Of a DNA stretch of 26,698 nt, positions 15,107-22,304 are shown in pieces. The position numbers and the translations under genes were made by a program. This stretch comes from Caldisericota bacterium (lineage in GTDB: Bacteria; Caldisericota; Caldisericia; Cryosericales; Cryosericaceae), in contig JAPLGI010000143.1 of the NCBI GenBank assembly GCA_026390245.1, positions 1 to 26,698 on the forward strand. The letters run 5' to 3'. How positions within the stretch are numbered: the first letter of the stretch is position 1; each line of letters opens with the position of its first letter. Under the pieces are notes generated by a model, which was given only the letters and a program-made list of their open reading frames with translations, made no database searches and was not told where the DNA came from.

Positions 15107-15739
15107 CTAGACATTCTCAACGCCGACCGACTTGACTCCCTTGATCTTGCTGACATGTTCGATGATTTCGTCAACCGTCGGATCCAGGAACTTGTCGTCC
15201 GCATTAATGCTGACTTCGACCTTGACTGCCCCCTGGTCAATGCCGATATACTTGACCATCTGAAGCGTGATGATGTCAACCCCGACTGGTGGCCACAGGA
15301 CGTGCTTCAGCTCCTCGGTCACAGTCTTGACGTCCAGCGTGGAATCATAGTCGATTCCCTTCACCTCTTTCTTGTACTTGAGGATTGCCGATCGGAGCCC
15401 ATCGACCGCAAGAACCGAGCAGTGCATCTTGACAGGGGGCAAGCCCCCCAGCTCGTCGGCAGCCTGTTTCCAGGTGATCGCCTCAGCCTCGTCGATCGTC
15501 TTGCCCTTGGCCAGATCAGTGATAATGGAACCGGTAGCTATGTTGGATGCACAACCATACGACTGGAATTTCACATCCTCGATACGGTCGGTTGCCTTGT
15601 CGATCTTGAGGTAAACCGTGATCTCATCGCCACATGCAGGCGAACCCTCTGTCGCGCTGGCATCGGCATTTTCGATGATGCCGATATTGTGTGGGCTCTT
15701 GAAATGCTCGATAACCTTTGCCGTGTACTTGATTGCCAT
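15107..15739 (-). CDS. iscU: IscU/NifU-type Fe-S scaffold fused to a DUF59-like domain
   Basis: A 210-residue protein. Residues 1-127 are an IscU scaffold with the cluster ligands C36 (SPACGDE, with D38), C63 (YGCASN) and C107 (VKMHCSVLA). Residues 138-210 ([20 protein letters not shown] to the C-terminal [11 protein letters not shown]) resemble the MIP18/DUF59 fold of SufT and PaaD-like Fe-S maturation factors. The cysteine-bearing loop of a true NifU C-terminal domain is absent. The start is the ATG at 15737-15739 with a full AAGGAGG upstream. It lies 10 nt after the cysteine desulfurase gene, its expected sulfur donor. The DUF59 assignment is by pattern only. Confidence 0.85.
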   Translation of the reverse strand: MAIKYTAKVIEHFKSPHNIGIIENADASATEGSPACGDEITVYLKIDKATDRIEDVKFQSYGCASNIATGSIITDLAKGKTIDEAEAITWKQAADELGGLPPVKMHCSVLAVDGLRSAILKYKKEVKGIDYDSTLDVKTVTEELKHVLWPPVGVDIITLQMVKYIGIDQGAVKVEVSINADDKFLDPTVDEIIEHVSKIKGVKSVGVENV

Positions 15740-15749
15740 GGTAACCTCC

Positions 15750-16931
15750 TTATTCCGCAGGCGGCCTGATCGTGCTCTGGGCACGCAAGCGTTCCACGAT
15801 CGGGACAAGCTTTGCCAGAGCAGTGTCCACATCAGCCTCGGTGCTATACCGCGACAGCGTGAACCGAATGGAGCCATGCGCCTGTTCGTGATTGCGCCCG
15901 ATCGCAATGAGAATGTAGTTCGGTTTCAACGTCGCAGCTGCACAGGCCGAACCTGTGTCAACGATAATCTCGTCCATGTCGAGGAACATCATGATCGCCT
16001 CGCCCTCGATGAACAGGAAACTATAGCACAAATGCGACGCCGCCCTCTCCGCGCCTTCCGGACCGTTGAGCAGGATGTGCGGAATGTGCGTCTGGATGCC
16101 GGTCGCGAGACGCTGGACAAGACTCCGCATATGCTCTACATCCCGGTCGAAGGTAGCGTACAGCAGCTCGACCGCCTTGTCGAACCCTGCAATACCCATG
16201 GTATTGGGCGTGCCCGGCACAAGCGGAGAGTATGACTCCGCGCCAAAGGTGATGGGGCGCATCCTGGTGCCCTTTCGCACATAGAGAGCTCCGACACCCT
16301 TGGGGCCATGAATCTTGTTGCTGGAGAAACTCACCAGGTCGGCCCTGACCGCGTCGACGTCCAGTCGCTGCGTCTGCAGCGCACTGGCAAAATCCACATG
16401 ATACGGAATCTTGCGGCCAGCACGTTGTGAAGCATCGGCAATGACATCCCCCGCTCTGGCCAGGGGTTCGATCGTGCCGATCATGTGGTTGACGCCCATC
16501 AGGCTGACCATCGCCGTGTGCTCATTCAGCACAGAGGACAGCTGATCAAGGTCATACCGCCCCTCACCGTCGACCTTGATGTAGTGGGCTGTGTAGCCTT
16601 CCTTCTCCAACGCCTTGTACACAGCAAGCGTTGCCGGGTACTCGATCTCACTGGTCACGATCTCTGGCTTGTCGATGGCCTGGGCCCGCGCCGAGCCCAG
16701 CAGAGCTATGTTGATCGCCTCAGTAGCACTCCCCGTGAACACGATCTCGTTCTGCGACGCTCCAATAGCGGCTGCAAGCCGGTTCTGCGCTCTCTCTATA
16801 AGTTCTGCGGCTCCAGTGCCACATTGCGTGAACGCCGCTGGAACAGCATATTTGTCGATGGCAGCCGTATGCATCGCCTCCCAAACTTCAGGCGCGACCA
16901 TCGTACTGCGAAAATTGTCAAGATAAATCAT
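15750..16931 (-). CDS. Divergent cysteine desulfurase (NifS/IscS-like)
   Basis: A 393-residue PLP enzyme of the aminotransferase class V family. The PLP lysine K206 (SFSSNKIHGPKGVG), D180 (YHVDFAS), the mobile-loop cysteine C330 (GSACAAATLKPNY) and R356 (SIRFTLSRYST) are all present. Several usually conserved residues differ. The start reads DNFRST instead of DNAATT. The PLP-stacking histidine is Y98 (EIEYPAT). NNEIGT is NHMIGT. VDAVQ is VDFAS, and the SGTEN loop is PGTPN. It leads the operon, next to an IscU scaffold, so sulfur transfer remains the best guess. The start is the ATG at 16929-16931 with GAGGAGGT upstream. Confidence 0.82.
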   Translation of the reverse strand: MIYLDNFRSTMVAPEVWEAMHTAAIDKYAVPAAFTQCGTGAAELIERAQNRLAAAIGASQNEIVFTGSATEAINIALLGSARAQAIDKPEIVTSEIEYPATLAVYKALEKEGYTAHYIKVDGEGRYDLDQLSSVLNEHTAMVSLMGVNHMIGTIEPLARAGDVIADASQRAGRKIPYHVDFASALQTQRLDVDAVRADLVSFSSNKIHGPKGVGALYVRKGTRMRPITFGAESYSPLVPGTPNTMGIAGFDKAVELLYATFDRDVEHMRSLVQRLATGIQTHIPHILLNGPEGAERAASHLCYSFLFIEGEAIMMFLDMDEIIVDTGSACAAATLKPNYILIAIGRNHEQAHGSIRFTLSRYSTEADVDTALAKLVPIVERLRAQSTIRPPAE

Positions 16932-16989
16932 TGCCTACCTCCTCTTCCTGCTGTGGCAGAACAGCCTCGAATGCAGGATTGCTCTTTTC

Positions 16990-17016
16990 AGCGTATCACA
17001 AACACCGCAAAGTCAA
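16990..17016 (-). promoter_or_regulatory. Candidate promoter for the cysteine desulfurase operon
   Basis: Minus-strand TTGACT (17011-17016) and TACGCT (16990-16995) are 15 nt apart, with a TG just before the -10 as in extended -10 promoters. The start would be near 16983, about 50 nt before the gene. I see no terminator for the gene at 17042 in this gap. Confidence 0.4.
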
Positions 17017-17041
17017 CACCCAAAAAAGCGGTGAACGAACG

Positions 17042-17980
17042 TCAGCGCCTGGACTGATGGCGACTCAGCATTCTGCACATGCCCTCTACATCCCGGTAAT
17101 GCCCGAGGTCAGACCGGGCCAGCGAAAGCATCTGGCGAACAACGTCAGGCTGGCTGGAATATCGCTCAGCGATGGCATGGTATCCCGTGAAAGCCTTGCG
17201 TTCGGCTTGCACGGAAGCACTCAGTTCCTGAAGCAGAGCATCATTGTCGATAACCTTCACCGGGTCGGACGAGGCGGCAGCCTCCCCATGCGGTTCGTAG
17301 ACGACGCCAGCATATGTGCGGTACAGCTGCTGGAGCATCTGAGCATGAGCGGCTTCATCGGCTGAGAGCGACTTGAACCTTGCTTTCAATCGCCTGCTCG
17401 TAGTTCTCTCGACAAGCTGCAGATAGCGAGCGTGTCCTTCGGTCTCTTCCTCGATCGCATTCTCCAGCAACTCCTGAAGACTTGTTGGAACCCCTTGCGC
17501 TGCTTCTGCAATATGACGTCCGACGCGACTTCCGAGCGACCGGAGACGCGGCGACCCACGCCACAGGGTTCGAAGACTAAAGACTCCTCCGATTGTTCCT
17601 CCCTGCCTGACAATATCATCTTCAAGCTGAGAAATCAGCTCGTCGCCACCGCTTACCTGACGCAACACCACAAGAAACACGGTGATGCCCATCAGGCTGA
17701 CTGAACGGACAAATCCTGATACCGCAGGAACGACGGCGCCGTTCCAATAGGGGAATACGAGAACAAGCCTGTCTCCAGGGTCAAACGAGACGTCGAGTGT
17801 GGCCAGCACTGCCAGGTCGAAGCCATGGACTGCCCGCCGCGCTGCACGCTTCCATCCGGAAGGCCGGCTGGTGAAGCGATCGGTCAGGCCGAACAGCGGG
17901 CCGTCCACCGCCGACGCAACCCCCTCGGCCGTCGTTCGAGAATGTCCCGTAACTGAGTAGAAAACGGTCTTCGTTGTCAT
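17042..17980 (-). CDS. Flavodoxin domain fused to ferritin-like/rubrerythrin domain
   Basis: A 312-residue two-domain protein. Residues 1-160 look like a flavodoxin: the FMN phosphate loop is SVTGHSRTTAEG (9-20), followed by DRLVLVFPYWNG, the equivalent of the second FMN loop. Residues 165-305 are a four-helix ferritin-like domain. Helix 1 carries AIEEETEGHARY, helix 2 DEAAHAQ (E209, H212), helix 3 VQAERKAF (E260) and helix 4 RSDLGHYRD (D291, H294), a near-complete di-iron set with Asp in place of the second ExxH glutamate. A role in reducing O2 or peroxide with flavodoxin electrons is inferred. The start is the ATG at 17978-17980 with GAGGAG upstream. It is probably transcribed alone. Confidence 0.78.
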   Translation of the reverse strand: MTTKTVFYSVTGHSRTTAEGVASAVDGPLFGLTDRFTSRPSGWKRAARRAVHGFDLAVLATLDVSFDPGDRLVLVFPYWNGAVVPAVSGFVRSVSLMGITVFLVVLRQVSGGDELISQLEDDIVRQGGTIGGVFSLRTLWRGSPRLRSLGSRVGRHIAEAAQGVPTSLQELLENAIEEETEGHARYLQLVERTTSRRLKARFKSLSADEAAHAQMLQQLYRTYAGVVYEPHGEAAASSDPVKVIDNDALLQELSASVQAERKAFTGYHAIAERYSSQPDVVRQMLSLARSDLGHYRDVEGMCRMLSRHQSRR

Positions 17981-18004
17981 TGAGTTGCTCCTCTGAAGCA
18001 AATC

Positions 18005-18043
18005 AGCCCACCGCCATTGTAGCCGGTGGGCTAATGAATGCAA
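18005..18043 (-). promoter_or_regulatory. Candidate promoter with operator-like inverted repeat around the -10
   Basis: Minus-strand TACAAT (18016-18021) is a good -10, with TTGCAT (18038-18043) 16 nt upstream as a weak -35. The -10 sits in the centre of a perfect 9-bp inverted repeat, AGCCCACCG (18005-18013) and CGGTGGGCT (18024-18032). The repeat could be a repressor site for the flavodoxin-ferritin gene or the terminator of the por operon, whose stop is 28 nt upstream. Confidence 0.4.
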
Positions 18044-18060
18044 CGCGAGACTCGAGCAAT

Positions 18061-19005
18061 CTAGAGCTGGATACCAGACTCCTCCAGCTTCAGCAGGCGA
18101 GCCCACTCATCATCGATCATCTTCTGCATCTCGACGATGACGTGCTCATTCCCGGGCTTGAACAGATGCCTGAATCGTGACTGACCCTTGAGGAAATCCT
18201 CAATCGGCTTGCGGTTCGAGGGCTTGGTGTTGACATGCACCACCCCGTTCTCGATCTCATACAGCGGCCAGAAATTGGTTTCGATGGCCAGCTTTGAATA
18301 CTGAATGGTGAGCGAGGAGTCAAAAGACCAGTTGCTCGTGCAGGGCTGCAGAACAACGAGTACTGCAGGACCATCGGCATTGAAACCCTTCTGCGCCTTC
18401 TTGTACAGGTCGATCGTATTGTTCACGGCAGCCTGGGCAACATACGGGATGCGGTGAGCAGCCACAATCTCCACCAGGTTCTTCCTCCACTGCGGCTTGC
18501 CGAGGCTGATCTTGCCCGCCGGAACGGTCGTCGTGCTGGCACCGAATGGAGTAGCACCGCTGCGCTGGTTTCCGGTGTTCATGTAGCCCTCGTTGTCATA
18601 GGCGAGGTACATGAACTTGTGCCGGCGCTCAAGCGCTCCCGAGAGGGCCTGAAATCCAATGTCATAGGTGCCGCCGTCGCCAGCAACCGCCAGGATGTTG
18701 ACATCACCCTCGATCTTGCCGCGACGCTTCAGAGCCTTGTACGCTGCTTCAACGCCTGCGGCAACCGAAGCGGCGTTCTCAAAGGTAACATGCATCCACG
18801 GCGTATTCCAGGCGGTGAATGGATAGATCGTCGTCACAACCTCAAGACAGCCTGTCGCACTGATGACAATGACAGGCTTGTCGGATGCCGCGAGAACGGT
18901 CTTGATGATCGATCCAATGCCGCAGCCAGAACACATCCGATGGCCGGACACGATTCGGGCATCAGCACCACTCGTCTTTAGAGCAATTTCCTGCAGTGTA
19001 GGCAT
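18061..19005 (-). CDS. porB: Pyruvate:ferredoxin oxidoreductase beta subunit (PorB)
   Basis: A 314-residue thiamine-pyrophosphate subunit that decarboxylates a 2-oxoacid and passes electrons to ferredoxin. The TPP site shows GDGGTYDIG (109-117) and YDNEGYMNTGNQRSG (136-150). The proximal [4Fe-4S] ligands C25 and C28 (MCSGCGIG), C53 (TGCLEV) and C222 (LQPCTSNW) are all present. The start is the ATG at 19003-19005 with GAGGGGGT upstream, 5 nt after porA. Specificity for pyruvate rather than another oxoacid is inferred from the overall similarity to PorB. Confidence 0.93.
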   Translation of the reverse strand: MPTLQEIALKTSGADARIVSGHRMCSGCGIGSIIKTVLAASDKPVIVISATGCLEVVTTIYPFTAWNTPWMHVTFENAASVAAGVEAAYKALKRRGKIEGDVNILAVAGDGGTYDIGFQALSGALERRHKFMYLAYDNEGYMNTGNQRSGATPFGASTTTVPAGKISLGKPQWRKNLVEIVAAHRIPYVAQAAVNNTIDLYKKAQKGFNADGPAVLVVLQPCTSNWSFDSSLTIQYSKLAIETNFWPLYEIENGVVHVNTKPSNRKPIEDFLKGQSRFRHLFKPGNEHVIVEMQKMIDDEWARLLKLEESGIQL

Positions 19006-19010
19006 GTCTG

Positions 19011-20180
19011 CTACCCCCTCAGTCCGATGTACCGCTGATGCTCCGCGTCGAGCTTGCCGGACAGCAGCTCCTCGAAAACGGCTTCAATCTCAGTGGTCAT
19101 GATGTCGCGGCCGCCTAGCCCGTAGATGTAGCTCTGCATGGCTGGTCGCTTGCCAAGAGCCCAGAGCGCATTGCGGAATTCAGAGTAGACCGGGGCGCAT
19201 GCCCCAAAATCCATCGACCGGTCAAGAACGCCGATGACGGGGATGTCCTTCAGGGCCTCACGAATTTCAGCATAGGGGAACGGCCGGAACAGGATCGGCT
19301 TGAGCAGACCCACTCTCTTGCCCTGTGCACGCATCGCATCGACGGCGGCTTTTGCAGTGCCGGCCGCCGAATTCAGGACCACAACAACGGCTTCGGCATC
19401 GTCGGTATGATAGGTCTCGAAGAACGGGTACTGTTTGCCCGTGATTGCTGACAGCTCTGTGCCGACTTCACGATAGACTTCGAACACCTTGCTCATTGCC
19501 TCTTCCTGAGCACGCTTGAACTCAAAGTAGTGGTCCGGCAGGACCAGGGGGCCGACGCTCTTCGCATGTTCGACATCCAGCAGAGCCCGGTCCAGGGACC
19601 GTACGCCGACGAACTTCTCTACAAGAGCGTCATCGAAGATCTCGACCGGCTCCACTGCGTGGCTGGTGATGAACCCGTCCTGGTTGACCATGACCGGAAG
19701 CTGAACACGACTGTCCTCAGCCACACGAACTGCAAGCAGCGTGTTTTCGTAGACCTCCTGGGCGTTCTCGCTGAAGATCTGAACCCATCCCACAGTGGTC
19801 ACCCCCATGACATCTGAATGATCACAATGGATGTTGATCGGCGCGGACAGCGCCCGGTTGACCAGCGACACGACGATGGGCAGCCGCAAGCCCGGTGTAG
19901 CAGCAACGACTTCCCACATCAGGGCAAGCCCCTGGGACGAGGTCGCTGACATGGCGCGGGCACCAGCTGTCTCTGCCCCAACCGCCGCGGACATGGCTGA
20001 GTGTTCTGACTCCACCGGAACCATCTCAGTATCAACAACTCCATCTGCAACATACTTCGCAAACTCTTCCACGATTGGTGTCTGGGGCGTGATCGGATAG
20101 GCTACGACAACATCGGGATTGATCTGTCGCATCGCCTCCGCAGCTGCCTGAGCACCGGTAATTGCTTTCCTGACTCCCAT
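19011..20180 (-). CDS. porA: Pyruvate:ferredoxin oxidoreductase alpha subunit (PorA)
   Basis: A 389-residue alpha subunit of the four-subunit POR. The N-terminal pyrimidine-binding domain has AYPITPQTPIVEEF (27-40) and ESEHSAMSAAVGAETAGAR. The region ATSSQGLALMWEV is the standard substrate-proximal segment. The C-terminal transketolase-like domain shows VGLLKPILFRPFPYAEI. The start is the ATG at 20178-20180 with GAGGAGGGA upstream; the in-frame extension to 20261 lies in the porD gene and is rejected. It follows porD by 14 nt. Confidence 0.94.
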   Translation of the reverse strand: MGVRKAITGAQAAAEAMRQINPDVVVAYPITPQTPIVEEFAKYVADGVVDTEMVPVESEHSAMSAAVGAETAGARAMSATSSQGLALMWEVVAATPGLRLPIVVSLVNRALSAPINIHCDHSDVMGVTTVGWVQIFSENAQEVYENTLLAVRVAEDSRVQLPVMVNQDGFITSHAVEPVEIFDDALVEKFVGVRSLDRALLDVEHAKSVGPLVLPDHYFEFKRAQEEAMSKVFEVYREVGTELSAITGKQYPFFETYHTDDAEAVVVVLNSAAGTAKAAVDAMRAQGKRVGLLKPILFRPFPYAEIREALKDIPVIGVLDRSMDFGACAPVYSEFRNALWALGKRPAMQSYIYGLGGRDIMTTEIEAVFEELLSGKLDAEHQRYIGLRG

Positions 20181-20194
20181 ATCTGTTCCCTCCT

Positions 20195-20545
20195 CTACAA
20201 CTTGCAAGAGGCCTGCTCCGCCTCTTCTTCGCGAATCATCGTGATGGCCTTGGATGGGCACTCATGAGCACAGATACCGCACCCTTTGCAGTAGTCGAGG
20301 TTCGTTGCCACTCGTACAACACCCTTGAACACCCTACCACCCTTGCCAGCCACGCCTGCTTCGCTTGTGGCGACAGGAATTGCCATGTCCGGGCAGTAAC
20401 CCACGCAGATCATGCAGTGCGTGCAGGCCGAAGGATCAAAGATGGGACGCAGAACGCGCCACCCGCCTGTCTTGTAGGCAAGAGATGTCGCCGCCGGCAA
20501 TTCTATGCCAAGTTCAACCTCCTGCCACGTCTTTCTTTCGCTCAT
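20195..20545 (-). CDS. porD: Pyruvate:ferredoxin oxidoreductase delta subunit (PorD), 2x[4Fe-4S]
   Basis: A 116-residue ferredoxin-like subunit. Two classical [4Fe-4S] sites are visible: C41-x2-C44-x2-C47-x3-C51-P and C86-x2-C89-x2-C92-x3-C96-P. They carry electrons from the PorB cluster to external ferredoxin. The insertion between the sites and the N-terminal WQEVELGIELPAATS segment are typical of PorD. The start is the ATG at 20543-20545, overlapping the porG stop as ATGA, with GAGGAGGT upstream. Confidence 0.95.
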   Translation of the reverse strand: MSERKTWQEVELGIELPAATSLAYKTGGWRVLRPIFDPSACTHCMICVGYCPDMAIPVATSEAGVAGKGGRVFKGVVRVATNLDYCKGCGICAHECPSKAITMIREEEAEQASCKL

Positions 20546-21129
20546 TTGAATACCTCCTCATAGCCCCTGCGGAGCATGCTGATGTTCTTCTGAACTTTCT
20601 CTTCGCCTATCTTTGCCAGGAAGTGCGCCCGCAGGACTTCCTCGATCGACTCCATCTTGACAATGCTCGTCAGCTTCACGAGTGCTCCAAGCATCGGGAC
20701 GTTTGGCGTGTCCATGCCCAGCAATTCCATTGAAATACCTGTGGCATCTACGCCGTACAGCGTGCCACTGAACTGCGCCAGCTTCTTGATTTCTTGGGAG
20801 CAGACCCTCGTGTTGACGATAAGGATACCCGTATCAGGCAATCCCGCTGCAACCATGATGGAGCGCATGATGCCAAAGTCGAGCACCATGACAACGTCAG
20901 GCGTCACAATTGGCTCATGGCTCTTGAGTACCTTGTCGGCGATCTTGGTGTAGGAAACCGTCGGAGCCCCACGACGCTCAGACCCATACTCGGGAAAAGA
21001 CTGGATGTACTTGCCTTCCTTGAACGCCGCCTCGGCCAGCAGCTGGGACCCCGATTTGGCTCCCTGACCCGCTCTGCCATGCAATGCCCCGCAGAACTTG
21101 CAGAACCATTCCTGGAACCAATCATGCAA
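20542..21129 (-). CDS. porG: Pyruvate:ferredoxin oxidoreductase gamma subunit (PorG), start uncertain
   Basis: About 195 residues; the gamma subunit of POR. From residue 17 the sequence is typical: HGRAGQGAKSGSQLLAEAAF, then FPEYGSERRGAP and PNVPMLGALVK. The start is a problem. The only in-frame start is a TTG at 21127-21129 with no ribosome site. The N-terminal residues (WFQEWFCKFCGAL) replace the usual IRWHGR-type lead-in with a CxxC pair. An in-frame UGA lies at 21157-21159, and upstream of it an in-frame ATG at 21184-21186 sits only 4 nt after a consensus -10 box. A small frameshift near the 5' end is also possible. First gene of porGDAB. Confidence 0.85.
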   Translation of the reverse strand: MHDWFQEWFCKFCGALHGRAGQGAKSGSQLLAEAAFKEGKYIQSFPEYGSERRGAPTVSYTKIADKVLKSHEPIVTPDVVMVLDFGIMRSIMVAAGLPDTGILIVNTRVCSQEIKKLAQFSGTLYGVDATGISMELLGMDTPNVPMLGALVKLTSIVKMESIEEVLRAHFLAKIGEEKVQKNISMLRRGYEEVFK

Positions 21130-21190
21130 AACAGGACCAGGCGGAGGAGCGCTGTATCAATCGACGCTCACCGGCCTTTCCTGCATGAAC

Positions 21191-21219
21191 ATTATAGAAT
21201 GGGCCGGGACAAAAAGCAA
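21191..21219 (-). promoter_or_regulatory. Strong candidate sigma70 promoter for porGDAB
   Basis: Minus-strand TTGCTT (21214-21219) and a perfect TATAAT (21191-21196) are 17 nt apart. Transcription would start at about 21184-21186. The gene-free stretch 21130-21287 also includes the end of the lipoprotein operon, for which I see no clear terminator. Confidence 0.7.
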
Positions 21220-21287
21220 CATGATATCGAGAAGCCGTCACCGTTCGCAGCGAGATCCCTCGACGTCTCGTCACGAGCTGTCGGTGT

Positions 21288-22112
21288 CTACTTCCCAATC
21301 GCTGACCCAAGCAGAGTCAAGTCACCTTCAAGCCAGTGCACGAAGTCGCTCTCAGCTGTCACGCCAAGAACATCCAGATTGCAGGCAACGATGCCGTTTT
21401 CGTGTCGAATGACCCCCACAGCGCCTCCGGCGGCAACATTCACGACGACGACGCGAGTGTTCCCAGCGGACCCCCAGTCGGCAATGCTTGCGGCTGCCTC
21501 TGCCCCTGAGAGGTCAAGACCCTTGAGACCCGGCTGAACCAGAATCCGCAAGCCGAAATCGGCTGCTGCTCCTGACCATGTTGTGTCCTCCGCCAGAATT
21601 GTCCTGGTACCAGCACTCCAGACCAGCCGTTTCAATCGACCATCCGCCTGGCTGCACTCGTCCATGAACACCGCATATCGTGAGTCAAACTCGTCCTTCA
21701 GCTCTGGATAGAGGGCATCAAGCGTGTCGCGCATGAGGCGTGCCATGTCTGTGGCGTCTCGAAAGGATAGCCACGGGCTGCCTGGCGTACCCTTGTCCAG
21801 CGATGCAGAGAGACTGACAACGCGCGTGCTGCCCTGCTGCATCTTGCTGGACCAGGTATCGATGGAGGTTCCGGTCTGAAAAACGACCGCGCTTGCGGAG
21901 GCAAGTTCCTGAGCGTTCTGGAGAGGTGCTCCGTCGTCCCCGGCGAGAACATGGACCTGCAGCGCGGTACCGGCTATCGCCTGAGCGATCAGGGCTACAG
22001 GCTTGATTGTCCCCGCTATGATCGTGGGTCGCACCACGCTGCGCGGGCCACAACCGCTCACTGTCATCGTCACTGCCATGATCAAGGCAAGCATCGTCTG
22101 AAGCCTCTTCAT
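21288..22112 (-). CDS. ZnuA-like substrate-binding lipoprotein with lost metal ligands
   Basis: A 274-residue lipoprotein; the signal peptide ends at the lipobox VSGC (C21). The fold resembles cluster A-I metal-binding proteins (ZnuA/TroA): TIKPVALIAQAIAG matches the first strand-helix, and the mid-part has a long backbone helix. The expected metal histidines are not seen: the SPH(D/E) loop reads DDGAPLQNAQEL and the HxW motif reads PWLSF. Binding of zinc or manganese is therefore doubtful; another ligand or a structural role is possible. The start is the ATG at 22110-22112 with AAGGAGG upstream. It sits 48 nt after the OadG-like gene, not with any ABC permease. Confidence 0.65.
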   Translation of the reverse strand: MKRLQTMLALIMAVTMTVSGCGPRSVVRPTIIAGTIKPVALIAQAIAGTALQVHVLAGDDGAPLQNAQELASASAVVFQTGTSIDTWSSKMQQGSTRVVSLSASLDKGTPGSPWLSFRDATDMARLMRDTLDALYPELKDEFDSRYAVFMDECSQADGRLKRLVWSAGTRTILAEDTTWSGAAADFGLRILVQPGLKGLDLSGAEAAASIADWGSAGNTRVVVVNVAAGGAVGVIRHENGIVACNLDVLGVTAESDFVHWLEGDLTLLGSAIGK

Positions 22113-22160
22113 TCCAGCCTCCTTCACGAGTCCGCCGCTGGTGGAAACTCGTGCTGCCGT

Positions 22161-22295
22161 CTATTCCGAGTCGTCCTTTGGAGGGAACATCCTCAAAAGA
22201 AGCTTGATCAGACCATAGAAGATCCCCAGCACGACGAAGATCAGCAGGTAGCTCAATCCGCTGATGCGTAAACCCTCTGCAACGACGAGATCCAC
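22161..22295 (-). CDS. Short OadG-like gamma subunit of the sodium-pump decarboxylase
   Basis: A 44-residue peptide with one transmembrane helix (SYLLIFVVLGIFYGLIKLLL) followed by the tail RMFPPKDDSE, preceded by the short lead VAEGLRISG. That layout fits a minimal OadG/MmdG-type anchor subunit, which holds carboxyltransferase and membrane pump together. The start is a GTG at 22293-22295 with a weak AGGAT site. It is in the same frame as the oadB-like gene and only 9 nt beyond that gene's TAG stop (22305-22307). Too short for routine gene calling, but the position directly after the beta subunit supports it. Confidence 0.65.
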   Translation of the reverse strand: MDLVVAEGLRISGLSYLLIFVVLGIFYGLIKLLLRMFPPKDDSE

Positions 22296-22304
22296 AGCAG
22301 TATC

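Noticed and set aside
15062..15769. 235-residue plus-strand ORF
   Set aside because: Antisense to the IscU-DUF59 gene, whose motifs are clear on the minus strand.
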